Below are positions 1 to 8,280 of a stretch of DNA of 34,063 bases, in pieces. A model generated the notes under the pieces. It was given only the letters and a program-made list of their open reading frames with translations. It was not told where the DNA came from and did not search any database. A program made the position numbers and the translations under genes. Source of the stretch: Melioribacteraceae bacterium (GTDB lineage Bacteria > Bacteroidota > Ignavibacteria > Ignavibacteriales > Melioribacteraceae); assembly GCA_021740785.1 (NCBI GenBank), contig JAIOZI010000054.1, forward strand, positions 1-34,063. Reading direction: 5' to 3'. How positions within the stretch are numbered: position 1 is the stretch's first letter; every line of letters begins with the position of its first letter.

Positions 1-1
1 G

Positions 2-94
2 CGAATGAGAAAAATAAACAATTACCAAAAACTAGATTTATTAAGAATTGCTATTAAAAAAGAATTGAAATTAGAGCAATCTAAAGTTGCATGA
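2..94 (+). CDS. Possible 3' end of an upstream gene, unidentified
   Basis: A frame open from the window edge encodes about 30 mostly charged residues (Lys/Leu/Glu rich, ending LEQSKVA) and stops at 92-94. I do not recognise it. It is not homologous to the part of the RHS gene that would be expected upstream of position 126, so whatever lies here marks the break point where the RHS gene lost its 5' half. It may equally be chance coding. Confidence 0.2.
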   Translation, partial: RMRKINNYQKLDLLRIAIKKELKLEQSKVA

Positions 95-125
95 TTATTT
101 TGGGGTCTCATAATTTCAACTAAGT

Positions 126-3100
126 TTGACTTTTGTTCGGCAGACCGAATATGCAACTACAAATAGAATGGAATTTGTTTTTGTTGAAAATACAACAATG
201 CACTTAGACCTTGGTGAGATAATCAATGCTGTGAAAGATCGGGATCTCCCGCTTTACGGGCTTATGATTTCGGTTCATTCAGGAGAAGCACTACCGTATA
301 CTGATTACAGTGTTGGCAAATCACTTCTTTTTTCTTCTGTATCTTTTCCAATCCTTAGGTTCAAAAGATATATGCTGGTTACTACTCCGGTTAAAAATAC
401 CGTAAATATTGAATATGATGATACAAATAATAAATTGAGTTTATCTAAAGCGTCAACATATGATCTGTTAATAGATGAAAAATTGGACATTAGGAACGAT
501 TTTAATTCACTTGGCAAATTGAAACGAAAATATGTTAAAAATGAAAGCGGCAGCTATGAACTTAAAGAATCCGCAGACTATAATTACCTTGGATTAAAAA
601 AGAAAAATAAAGATGGTGAGAATAGAACCATTTATTATAAGTATGATTATTTTAACCGCCCTGTTGAGACTAGATTTATTGAAGACAATACATCGGCGCC
701 GCATAAAACCATCGAGTACTCAATTGAAGATTTCCATGGTGTAAAGTATAAAACAAAAACCATTTTTGATGAAGAGGACTATTTTACAAAAGAGTTTTAT
801 GATGTAAATGGAAATGTTATAATATCTCAACGTGGGAAAGGAGCAAGTTATACCGAAACGACATTTAATTATGACGATCTCGGACGATTAAAAACCGTAA
901 CATCCCCTATGGGGAAAGTAACATCATATTATTATGATACGCGTGGTAATTTATCGCAGAGAACAGATCCCGACCTCGGAACCGAGAAATTCAAATATGA
1001 TAAATTCGGCAACCTTAGGTTTTCGGTTAACACTGCAGCCGGATCGGAGCGTGATCTTAAGTTTACATCTTATGATGATCTGGGCAGACCTGTAATTACC
1101 GGGCTGCTGCCTGCAGATATCGGAATTGATAATCTTAACGGTGATCTTGATTACAGCGTAAACCAGGGGAGCATTTCTCATTTCGAAAACTATGAAAGCG
1201 ACATTAACAACTTTGTTGTTGTTAATATGTATGATCAATATCTTGAGACAGGTGTATTTTCAAATATATCACCTCCTGTAAGTGCGACTTACATAAACGA
1301 ACAGCATATAAAAGGGAAACTAGTTGCAACGGCATTCCGCAGTTCTTTGGATGATAATTGGAGTTACAAAGTGTACACATATGATTATCTTGGACAGATA
1401 AAAGAAATGTGGGTAAAATTTGAAAATATGTCATGGAAAAAGATTGTAACAGAATACGACAACCTTGGAAATATAACCAAGCAGTACATCCCCAACACAT
1501 TCTATTTTTGGTACAGTTACGACCGCCAGGGGCGTCTTGATACGGTTAAATCCAATAGAGTCGATAGCAAACTGACGGCAAAAATAGAAGCTGCATATAA
1601 TTATGACAACAGTGACAGAATTACGAATCAATATTATCCGAACCTGCCTTATAACCAGAGAAATGATTATATTTATGATGCTAAGGGACGCCTTACTCAA
1701 ATTACAAATACGTTGGGATCAACATCGGTGCGATTTAGAGAATCACTTAATTACTTCGATAACGACAATATTCAAAATCAGGATATTCGAAATTTAGGAG
1801 CTTTCGGCTGGGGTGATTATTCCTTTGCATTTAATTATGATCATCAAAGCAGGCTAAGCTTACTCAATTCTACAGGGGAATTTAATTTCAGCAAATCATA
1901 CTCTTATGATAATGACGGTAATTTTATTCTTGTAGATGACAGCAGGTATACAAGGCTGATTTACGATTATACAAGAGGGACAAATAAACTGGAATTTGTG
2001 TGGAACGGGCAAAACAATTATTATACATATGATTACAAGGGAAACGTAAAAACCGATGACAAAAACAATGTAACGTTCAACACAATTAATTACCAAAATC
2101 TGCCGCAAAGAGTAACAAAGTCCGGGGGAGCAATTAAATATAAATATGATGAAACCGGGCAGCGAATATATAAAGATGCTTTTGGTGAAAAAGAATTTTA
2201 CCTAAGAGATTTTACCGGAAAAGAGCTCGCAATTTATGATGCAGCCAGCGGCAGAATAAAAATGGCAAACATACATGGAAACGGATTAGTTGGCAGGATT
2301 GAAATGACATGGGACTCAACTGAAGTTGTTCTAATAAAAGGTGACGTTGTTATCCATACCGGCAAATGGGTGGTAACCCGCGGAGACGAGAGATACTACT
2401 ATGTAAAGGATCACCTTGGTAGCATTAGACACACATACGATACAAGCGGCGTGGCAGCAGTAACCGCTCAAGATTATTTACCTTATGGTGGAATACTTAG
2501 AGAATATAATAATGCAAGTCCGAATGAGAGGTACAAGTTCACGGAAAAAGAACGTGATACTGAGACAAGTTACGACTACTTCGGAGCAAGGTATTATGAC
2601 AGTGACATTGGGAGATGGTTATCAGTAGATCCGTTGGCGGATTTACAACCTGGTATTAATCCATATCATTACTCATTTAATAATCCATTAAAATATACTG
2701 ATCCAACAGGGATGATGCCACTATTTGAAACTATAGACGAACTACATGATTATTTATTCCCAGAGTTCGCAGGTGATGATCCTCCTAAAGGGAAAAAAGA
2801 CTTAAAAGATCAAGAAAAAAACAAGAAATCAGATCGTGAAACAAATTTACTTTTAGGTATAAATACAGGTTTAGGATATTCATTTTTAACACAGGAAAAA
2901 TTAATCGAAATGTCACCTCAATTTTGGCAAAGTTCAAAAGGAGTGAATTTGTCCGCTTCTGCGGCTGCCCCATTTAAAATATTAGGAAACTTAACAATTT
3001 CAGTAGCCGCCGCGTATTATGGTTTAAAAGCTGTAAATGCAAAAGGTGAATCTGAGAGATTAGGGTATATTGCCGACGTTTTAGCATCTACTGCAGGATA

Positions 3101-3233
3101 TTTTTATCCATTTGGTACTATTGTCAGCGCAACTTATTTTTTAGTATTAAGAGATATTAATGATTTTCCAAGCGGAGATAAACCAAGTTTTTATATACCA
3201 GATAATACATATGTAAAACAAGCGGAAATGTAA
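126..3233 (+). CDS. RHS/YD-repeat polymorphic toxin, 5'-truncated (tip A)
   Basis: Secreted RHS-type toxin carrier. The 1035-residue frame has many YD repeats (forms such as YDDLGRL, YDTRGNL, YDYLGQI, YDNLGNI), then the RHS-associated core ([37 protein letters not shown]), then a unique tip from about residue 860. It aligns along about 2.5 kb with the 3' half of the intact RHS gene at 20800, but about 950 N-terminal residues including the signal peptide are missing. In-frame stops lie directly upstream (TAA at 111) and the only start is TTG at 126, so as it stands it is a 5'-deleted remnant. Tip A has a charged linker followed by two hydrophobic, Ala/Gly-rich stretches (about residues 950-1010), suggesting membrane insertion; no catalytic motif is seen. 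Its partner follows one base after the stop. Confidence 0.85.
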   Translation: MTFVRQTEYATTNRMEFVFVENTTMHLDLGEIINAVKDRDLPLYGLMISVHSGEALPYTDYSVGKSLLFSSVSFPILRFKRYMLVTTPVKNTVNIEYDDTNNKLSLSKASTYDLLIDEKLDIRNDFNSLGKLKRKYVKNESGSYELKESADYNYLGLKKKNKDGENRTIYYKYDYFNRPVETRFIEDNTSAPHKTIEYSIEDFHGVKYKTKTIFDEEDYFTKEFYDVNGNVIISQRGKGASYTETTFNYDDLGRLKTVTSPMGKVTSYYYDTRGNLSQRTDPDLGTEKFKYDKFGNLRFSVNTAAGSERDLKFTSYDDLGRPVITGLLPADIGIDNLNGDLDYSVNQGSISHFENYESDINNFVVVNMYDQYLETGVFSNISPPVSATYINEQHIKGKLVATAFRSSLDDNWSYKVYTYDYLGQIKEMWVKFENMSWKKIVTEYDNLGNITKQYIPNTFYFWYSYDRQGRLDTVKSNRVDSKLTAKIEAAYNYDNSDRITNQYYPNLPYNQRNDYIYDAKGRLTQITNTLGSTSVRFRESLNYFDNDNIQNQDIRNLGAFGWGDYSFAFNYDHQSRLSLLNSTGEFNFSKSYSYDNDGNFILVDDSRYTRLIYDYTRGTNKLEFVWNGQNNYYTYDYKGNVKTDDKNNVTFNTINYQNLPQRVTKSGGAIKYKYDETGQRIYKDAFGEKEFYLRDFTGKELAIYDAASGRIKMANIHGNGLVGRIEMTWDSTEVVLIKGDVVIHTGKWVVTRGDERYYYVKDHLGSIRHTYDTSGVAAVTAQDYLPYGGILREYNNASPNERYKFTEKERDTETSYDYFGARYYDSDIGRWLSVDPLADLQPGINPYHYSFNNPLKYTDPTGMMPLFETIDELHDYLFPEFAGDDPPKGKKDLKDQEKNKKSDRETNLLLGINTGLGYSFLTQEKLIEMSPQFWQSSKGVNLSASAAAPFKILGNLTISVAAAYYGLKAVNAKGESERLGYIADVLASTAGYFYPFGTIVSATYFLVLRDINDFPSGDKPSFYIPDNTYVKQAEM

Positions 3234-3234
3234 A

Positions 3235-3618
3235 ATGTTATACAAGTATATTTATTATTATTTTTTCCGTTGGTCTGAGAAACATTATGGGAAAGAATAC
3301 CCTCAGTTTTACTCAATAAGCATTATAAATATATTGATCTTATTCAATATTTTTACATTGTTAAAATTATTCTATTTCATAGAAAATGATTCTAAGCTCT
3401 CAGAATTTATGGATGAAAATGCATTTGTTATTGTTCTTCTACTTTTGTTTATCCTTTATATAGTTAACTCATTATATTTTTTCAAAATCAATTCTTGGCA
3501 TGAAATAGTAAAATATTTTGAAAATCACAAAATCAAAACTGCAATAAAGACGTATTTTTATTTATATTTTTTAGGTACAATCTTTTGCTTTATATCATCC
3601 GTTTTATTCCTTAATTGA
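3235..3618 (+). CDS. Putative membrane immunity protein for tip A
   Basis: 127 residues with three predicted membrane segments (around residues 24-46, 62-82 and 104-126) and short charged loops. It starts one base after the RHS stop codon, the usual place for an RHS immunity gene. No family is recognised. An integral membrane immunity protein fits a tip that acts on or inside the membrane, as the hydrophobic segments of tip A suggest. Function is inferred only from position and topology. Confidence 0.6.
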   Translation: MLYKYIYYYFFRWSEKHYGKEYPQFYSISIINILILFNIFTLLKLFYFIENDSKLSEFMDENAFVIVLLLLFILYIVNSLYFFKINSWHEIVKYFENHKIKTAIKTYFYLYFLGTIFCFISSVLFLN

Positions 3619-4775
3619 CTACGCGTATCGGGAAGAGGTCCCTTACACTCAGGCGCGAGTATGCTTTCGGTGAAAAAGAATTTTACCTCCGTGACTTTAC
3701 CGGAAAAGAGCTCGCAATTTATGATGCAGCCAGCGGCAGAATAAAAATGGCAAACATACATGGAAACGGATTAGTTGGCAGGATTGAAATGACATGGGAC
3801 TCAACTGAAGTTGTTATAATAAAAGGTGATGTTGTTATCCACACCGGCAAATGGGTGGTTACCCGCGAAGACGAGAGATACTATTATGTTAAGGATCACC
3901 TTGGAAGTATAAGACACACATACGATACAAGCGGCGTGGCAGCAGTAACCACTCAAGATTATTTACCTTATGGTGGAATATTTAGAGAATATAATAATGC
4001 TAGTCCGAATGAACGATACAAATTCACCGAAAAAGAGCGTGACAGAGAGACAAGCTACGATTACTTCGGTGCGCGGTACTATGACAGTGATATTGGGAGA
4101 TGGTTATCTATTGACCCGCTAAGCGATAAATACCCGGGTTGGTCGCCTTATAATTATTGCATAAACAATCCTATAAATAGGTACGATCCAGATGGGATGT
4201 GGTCGGAAGAAGTTCATAATAGATTATTAGAGAAGGCCTTCAAGAATATTCTAACAAGCAGACAGATCAAAATATTACAAAAAGCCAGCTACGATGTAGA
4301 CCAAGATCAAAGTATATATGGATCGTACAAACATAGTATGAGATATTTCGGACAGACAGTTGTAAACGCAGAACAGATGTCTGAAAAATTTAAGCGAGAT
4401 AAAATGCAAGAATTTATTTCAAATCCTGATGGGGATGAAGCTCTTTATGCATTGGGAGAGGCAATGCATACAATAATGGATAAGACCTCACCAGCCCACC
4501 AAGGATTTCAAGTTTGGAATGGACTAAAAGATTTTAATAGTAAATATAATCCTTATTTGATGGCTTTGGCATTATTACATGTCTATAGCGAGAGATCCTC
4601 AACTTTGACGCCCGAAATTGAAGAAAAGACAATAGAATTATTAAGAAAATACTATGAAGAAGCAGTTGATAAAAAGCAATCAGAAAAAAAGAGGGTCTAC
4701 CCTAAAAATAGCATTAGAAATAGAGCTAGTTCTTATGATCCAATAACAGGAGAAGAATATTATGAGTATGAATAA
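3615..4775 (+). CDS. Orphan RHS core end with zinc phospholipase C-like tip (B)
   Basis: Homology to the RHS core begins at about 3661 ([15 protein letters not shown]) and runs through [16 protein letters not shown] to the DPDG junction near residue 195. The residues before that are a novel joint and the start is only a TTG inside the previous gene, with no signal peptide or promoter, so it is a silent cassette. The tip (residues 195-386) has an early His (EEVHNRL), KHSMR, then [13 protein letters not shown] at about 280-293. The HxxxD followed by SPAH resembles the zinc-binding helices of zinc-dependent phospholipase C/S1-P1-type enzymes, and it continues FQVWNG. Phospholipase or nuclease activity is an inference from this motif. 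The immunity gene overlaps its 3' end. Confidence 0.7.
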   Translation: MTTRIGKRSLTLRREYAFGEKEFYLRDFTGKELAIYDAASGRIKMANIHGNGLVGRIEMTWDSTEVVIIKGDVVIHTGKWVVTREDERYYYVKDHLGSIRHTYDTSGVAAVTTQDYLPYGGIFREYNNASPNERYKFTEKERDRETSYDYFGARYYDSDIGRWLSIDPLSDKYPGWSPYNYCINNPINRYDPDGMWSEEVHNRLLEKAFKNILTSRQIKILQKASYDVDQDQSIYGSYKHSMRYFGQTVVNAEQMSEKFKRDKMQEFISNPDGDEALYALGEAMHTIMDKTSPAHQGFQVWNGLKDFNSKYNPYLMALALLHVYSERSSTLTPEIEEKTIELLRKYYEEAVDKKQSEKKRVYPKNSIRNRASSYDPITGEEYYEYE

Positions 4776-5061
4776 AAAACAGAGTATATTAAGGAAACAA
4801 TTCTTAATTAGCACATTTCTCATGATACCACTCGCCATCGTATTTATAATAGTTATTTATTATTTGCCACATAACACTATTGAGAGTTATTTAAGTTTGT
4901 TGTTACTTCCTGGATATTCACTTGGAATAATGCTTAGTCCAATATTTGGTGGCATACACTGGATTAATAATTTATTTGTTTTGATAAGCAACATTGGGAT
5001 ATATTATATTATAACATTTTTAATAATTTATTTTTACAAAAAAAAGAAAGATAAGACTTAA
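4762..5061 (+). CDS. Putative membrane immunity protein for tip B
   Basis: 99 residues, overlapping the end of cassette B by 14 bases (ATG inside the codons for its last residues), which implies translational coupling after recombination. Three hydrophobic segments (about residues 14-33, 40-60 and 70-92) and a lysine-rich C-terminus make it a small inner-membrane protein. A second in-frame ATG at 4768 is an equally good start. No family recognised. An immunity role is inferred from position; a membrane location would suit a phospholipase-like tip. Confidence 0.55.
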   Translation: MSMNKKQSILRKQFLISTFLMIPLAIVFIIVIYYLPHNTIESYLSLLLLPGYSLGIMLSPIFGGIHWINNLFVLISNIGIYYIITFLIIYFYKKKKDKT

Positions 5062-5276
5062 TTATGAAATTTATCATTGAGTAGCTGAAGTTTATTATTA
5101 AGTAATATCTTCAATTTAATTTGAGAGGCAGTTTCACTGGGTAATATTAATTTCCTATGAAGGTAAACCAAATTAAGGTATAAAATAAATATTCATATTG
5201 TGAAAAAGAATTTTACCTCCGTGACTTTACCGGGAAGGAACTCGCAATTTATGATGCAGCCAGCGGCAAAATAAAA

Positions 5277-6326
5277 ATGGCAAACATACATGGAAACGGA
5301 TTAGTTGGCAGGATTGAAATGACGTGGGACTCTACAGAAGTTGTTATAATAAAAGGTGACGTTGTTATCCATACCGGCAAATGGGTAGTTACCCGCGAAG
5401 ACGAGAGATACTACTATGTAAAGGATCACCTTGGCAGCATAAGACACACATACGATACAAGCGGCGTGGCAGCAGTAGCAGCTCAAGATTATTTACCGTT
5501 CGGTGGAATTCTGAGAGAATACAACAACGCTTCACCAAATGAAAGATACAAATTCACCGAAAAAGAGCGTGATAGAGAGACAAGCTACGATTATTTTGGA
5601 GCAAGGTATTATGACAGTGATATAGGGAGATGGTTGAGTGTGGATCCGTTAGCAGACTTACAACCTGGTATTAATCCATATCATTACTCATTTAATAATC
5701 CATTAAAATATACTGATCCAACAGGGATGATGCCGCTATTTGAAACTATAGACGAACTACATGATTATTTATTTCCTGAATTTGCTGATGATCCATCAAA
5801 CAACACAGAAGACGGCTCTGCCTCGGATGATAAAAACAATAAAAAAACAAACAATGATGTAACAGATAATGAGATTGCTGAATTTCTAAAAGTTATCAAT
5901 GATATAGTATCATATGCAGCAGAGGGTACTGAAATTACAGCAGAATATATTTTAATAAATCCAAAACTGCTAAATTCAAAAGCTGCAATTAAAGTACTTA
6001 CCCAGTTATACCAGAATAAAATTCACATATCAAGGATAAAATCGGTTGCCGGTAAAATCGGAATTGGTGCTGCAATTACAGGGATAGGATTCTCAATTCA
6101 TGAAATGAAAAATGGGCAAATAAGTGAGGGAAGAGGATGGTACCATATTACAGGAACCGTTACAAGTTCATTCGCAAGTTATTTTAAAGGAGTTGGAATG
6201 GGATCTTTATTTGGAATGGGTTTTCTTGAGTACGAACTAATTTTTGATAAAATAATTAAACCCTTGGCTAAAAGTGCGGCAATTTGGGAATCTAATTTTC
6301 GTAGAAGTGTTTTGTTAGGCAATTAA
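5277..6326 (+). CDS. Orphan RHS core end with hydrophobic tip C
   Basis: RHS core homology starts earlier than the first ATG, at 5202 ([11 protein letters not shown]), in the same open frame. The core segment is nearly identical at nucleotide level to those at 2180-2700 and 3665-4170. The end of the core is of the LADLQPGINPYHYSFNNP type, and the first 20 or so tip residues (MMPLFETIDELHDYLFPEF) are also shared with tip A; the two tips then diverge completely. Beyond an Asp/Asn-rich linker the tip is Gly/Ala-rich and hydrophobic (GKIGIGAAITGIGF, then GVGMGSLFGMGFL), suggesting membrane insertion. No catalytic motif seen. No promoter or signal peptide: silent cassette. Confidence 0.7.
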   Translation: MANIHGNGLVGRIEMTWDSTEVVIIKGDVVIHTGKWVVTREDERYYYVKDHLGSIRHTYDTSGVAAVAAQDYLPFGGILREYNNASPNERYKFTEKERDRETSYDYFGARYYDSDIGRWLSVDPLADLQPGINPYHYSFNNPLKYTDPTGMMPLFETIDELHDYLFPEFADDPSNNTEDGSASDDKNNKKTNNDVTDNEIAEFLKVINDIVSYAAEGTEITAEYILINPKLLNSKAAIKVLTQLYQNKIHISRIKSVAGKIGIGAAITGIGFSIHEMKNGQISEGRGWYHITGTVTSSFASYFKGVGMGSLFGMGFLEYELIFDKIIKPLAKSAAIWESNFRRSVLLGN

Positions 6327-6359
6327 ATCATTTATTAATTATATATTTTTTGTTGCTCA

Positions 6360-6842
6360 ATGGATTATAAATTATCTCTTAAAAATGTAATGCGAACTTT
6401 TAAGGAGCTTTTCATAAGCATTACTATCATTGTAATAATAGCAATATTTGCTGAAGTTGTAAATCTTGGACTAAATTGGAGCTATCTGTTTATTGTTCTC
6501 CTGTTTATGATTGTTATTTATTTTGTAATATTTTCAACTCATATTACGAAGAGCATTGGGGTAGAAATAACGGTATCTGAAAACTATTTTCAATATTTCT
6601 CTAATGGAGTTTCTAAAAAGTTTGAAATAAATGAAATTAATGAAGTGCTTTGTATTATGACACCACCAAAGGCAGAAAACAGATCGCTTTACTTTCCTTG
6701 GGATAATTTTCACTATTTTATTTTACAATTGAAGACCGGTCAAGTAATTAAGTTGTCTTCAATAATTATAACATACGATCAAATGTCACAGTATTTTGAT
6801 GGGATAATTATTAAGAAATCAATTTTTCCCATATATTTATAA
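6360..6842 (+). CDS. Putative membrane immunity protein for tip C
   Basis: 160 residues. Two adjacent membrane segments (about residues 16-36 and 41-60) are followed by a soluble C-terminal domain of about 100 residues rich in beta-strand-forming residues, a layout seen in YcxB/PH-like small membrane proteins. It lies 33 bases after tip C, without overlap. No family is assigned. Immunity role inferred from position and from the membrane-type tip upstream. Confidence 0.5.
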   Translation: MDYKLSLKNVMRTFKELFISITIIVIIAIFAEVVNLGLNWSYLFIVLLFMIVIYFVIFSTHITKSIGVEITVSENYFQYFSNGVSKKFEINEINEVLCIMTPPKAENRSLYFPWDNFHYFILQLKTGQVIKLSSIIITYDQMSQYFDGIIIKKSIFPIYL

Positions 6843-6897
6843 TATCAAATAAGTGCAATTATACGCCCCATGTTTTTGGGGTACATCTTAAAAGAGA

Positions 6898-6963
6898 CAA
6901 CGAAACTCACTACGACTACTTCGGCGCGCGGTACTATGACAGTGATATAGGGAAATGGTTGAG
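6898..6963 (+). pseudogene. RHS core fragment of cassette D, cut off by a palindrome
   Basis: These 66 bases encode a readable core motif ([19 protein letters not shown], then IGKWL) which then runs into a stop at 7000-7002 because a 60-bp palindromic element follows. The core resumes in a different frame at VDPLADKYPGW. The short hairpin CCCCA...TGGGG at 6866-6881 just upstream separates it from the cassette C immunity gene. Confidence 0.6.
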
Positions 6964-7023
6964 GCTTGTCCGCCGAAGCCAGATTTAGTTATTGTTTGGA
7001 TTATTTACCTTGGCGTAGGCGGG
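6964..7023 (+). repeat. Palindromic mini-insertion, type P1 (copy 1)
   Basis: 60 bp inserted in the RHS core between the codons for GKWL and VDPLAD. The ends are an imperfect inverted repeat: TCCGCCGAAGCCAGA at the left and TTGGCGTAGGCGGG at the right. A second copy of similar sequence is at 32713-32772. Here the net insertion relative to other core copies is about 58 bp, so the frame is broken. Confidence 0.7.
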
Positions 7024-7547
7024 TTGATCCGCTGGCGGATAAGTATCCGGGTTGGTCACCGTATAATTATACGTTGAATAACCCGCTGTCATTCGTAGAT
7101 TTGAAGGGAGATTCTGTTACGACTGTTGAATTAACCAATGGGCAAACTATTGTTGTAGATAAAAAAATTGAAGAATCAGTGAAAGAACTTGATGAGTGGG
7201 CAAAAGAAAACAATATACCAATGGTAATAAATGATGACTTTCGAACGACAAAAGAACAGAAAGAAATTAAAGCTAAATATGGAGATAAAGCAGCAGAGCC
7301 ACGAACCAGTAGACATGAATCAGGCTTTGCGCTAGATGTTCAAACTATCAAATGGACTAAAAACCAAAAGGCAAAATTTGAAAAGAAGGCAAATTCATTA
7401 AATATTTATCCAAATGAAGTTAAAAAGGAACCTTGGCATTATCAAACTGAACCATTGGAGCATGGCTACAAATCTAGAGGTGCGGTTATTAATGAAAATC
7501 AAAAACATTATTCAGAATTGTTAAAAGCCAAGCAAAAGGACAATTAG
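6966..7547 (+). CDS. Orphan RHS tip D: M15-family peptidoglycan peptidase
   Basis: The open frame starts with TTG inside the P1 palindrome, then carries the end of the RHS core ([26 protein letters not shown]) and a catalytic tip. The tip matches the zinc peptidase M15 (VanY/D-Ala-D-Ala carboxypeptidase or endolysin-like) layout: SRHESGFALDV at about residues 115-125 supplies the first His and the Asp, and EPWHYQ at about 155 supplies the second zinc His; DDFRTTKEQ fits the upstream conserved region. The target would be peptide stems of peptidoglycan in the periplasm. The neighbouring gene is a lipoprotein, consistent with periplasmic protection. Without a signal peptide it can act only once fused to a full RHS carrier. 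Confidence 0.8.
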   Translation: MSAEARFSYCLDYLPWRRRVDPLADKYPGWSPYNYTLNNPLSFVDLKGDSVTTVELTNGQTIVVDKKIEESVKELDEWAKENNIPMVINDDFRTTKEQKEIKAKYGDKAAEPRTSRHESGFALDVQTIKWTKNQKAKFEKKANSLNIYPNEVKKEPWHYQTEPLEHGYKSRGAVINENQKHYSELLKAKQKDN

Positions 7548-7548
7548 A

Positions 7549-7980
7549 ATGTATAAATATCTATTTATCCTTGTCGTTTTAGCATTATTCTCATGTGAAA
7601 ATAACATTAAAAATGATATGTGGTTGGGTATAACAGTTGAAGATTCCTTAACAGTAGGAAAAATCATACTTGAAAAAGGAAACTATGTTTTGATAAATGA
7701 AAATCGTAGTACAGAAGAAGGGCTTTATATTTATGCTAAAAAGGATTCTGGAATTGTATATTTCAAGTATATAAATCCTCTTTGTTGGAAAAAAGCAGAT
7801 AATTTAGAGTCAGCAAATGATGTTGAGGAAAAAGCTTTACAAATTTTAGAATATAATAACAGTATAGTTAGTTTAAAAACTCAGCTAGGTGATACCCTTT
7901 GGTTGGATGAATCAAGAATTAGGAGATCAATACCAATACATTTGCTTCCAGAATTTTGCAAGATTAAAAACATCAAATAA
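7549..7980 (+). CDS. Lipoprotein, putative immunity to M15 tip D
   Basis: 143 residues starting one base after the tip D stop. N-terminal signal MYKYLFILVVLALFSC is a typical lipobox with Cys16 as the lipidated residue, followed by Asn/Glu. The remainder is a small beta-rich domain with no recognised family. A membrane-anchored periplasmic protein next to a peptidoglycan peptidase tip is what would be expected of its immunity protein. The role is inferred. Confidence 0.65.
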   Translation: MYKYLFILVVLALFSCENNIKNDMWLGITVEDSLTVGKIILEKGNYVLINENRSTEEGLYIYAKKDSGIVYFKYINPLCWKKADNLESANDVEEKALQILEYNNSIVSLKTQLGDTLWLDESRIRRSIPIHLLPEFCKIKNIK

Positions 7981-8280
7981 CTCGGAATTCTACTGTGTAA
8001 ATGGATTCTATACTGGGGCATCAATGCCCACGCCTAGACGATTATTCAAAGAACGAGTGTGGAGAAACCCCACCTACACTTGTCGTTTAGGACGGATAAA
8101 GGTTCTCGAATTCCTGCATAAACGATCTGATTAAATGCACGAAAAAAAACGATGCAGTAAACAATGAGTAAGAGCAAGATTAAGATAAAGAGTAAGAGCG
8201 AGCTTTTTTCTTAATCATATTCTTACTCCTAATCTTAATCTAAGATTTTTATCTTGTTACAAAACCAATATACAGATTGC
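7981..8280 (+). other. Gap with hairpins, no gene
   Basis: About 300 bases between the cassette D immunity gene and the secretion cluster. GGGCAT/ATGCCC hairpin at about 8017-8030. A longer imperfect stem pairs CCTAGACGA with TCGTTTAGG around a CCCCACC-containing loop (about 8033-8090). The AT-rich AGATTAAGAT hairpin at 8177-8241 is listed separately. No convincing gene; a frame running on from the immunity gene in another phase looks accidental. Confidence 0.5.
8177..8252 (+). repeat. Imperfect hairpin and dispersed 31-bp repeat (copy 1)
   Basis: The left arm 8177-8196 pairs with 8222-8241 (18 of 20 positions). The right-hand 31 bases (8222-8252) recur at 27523-27553 with three differences. 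It lies between the left toxin array and the secretion cluster. Confidence 0.6.

Noticed and set aside
1222-1500. Minus-strand frames opposite the RHS genes (for example 951-1238, 1222-1500, 1431-1700)
   Set aside because: Antisense shadows of conserved YD-repeat coding sequence; the + strand protein aligns with the second RHS gene throughout.
7889-8134. Frame running from within the tip D immunity gene into the gap
   Set aside because: Mostly a shadow of the lipoprotein gene in another phase, ending in hairpin repeats.
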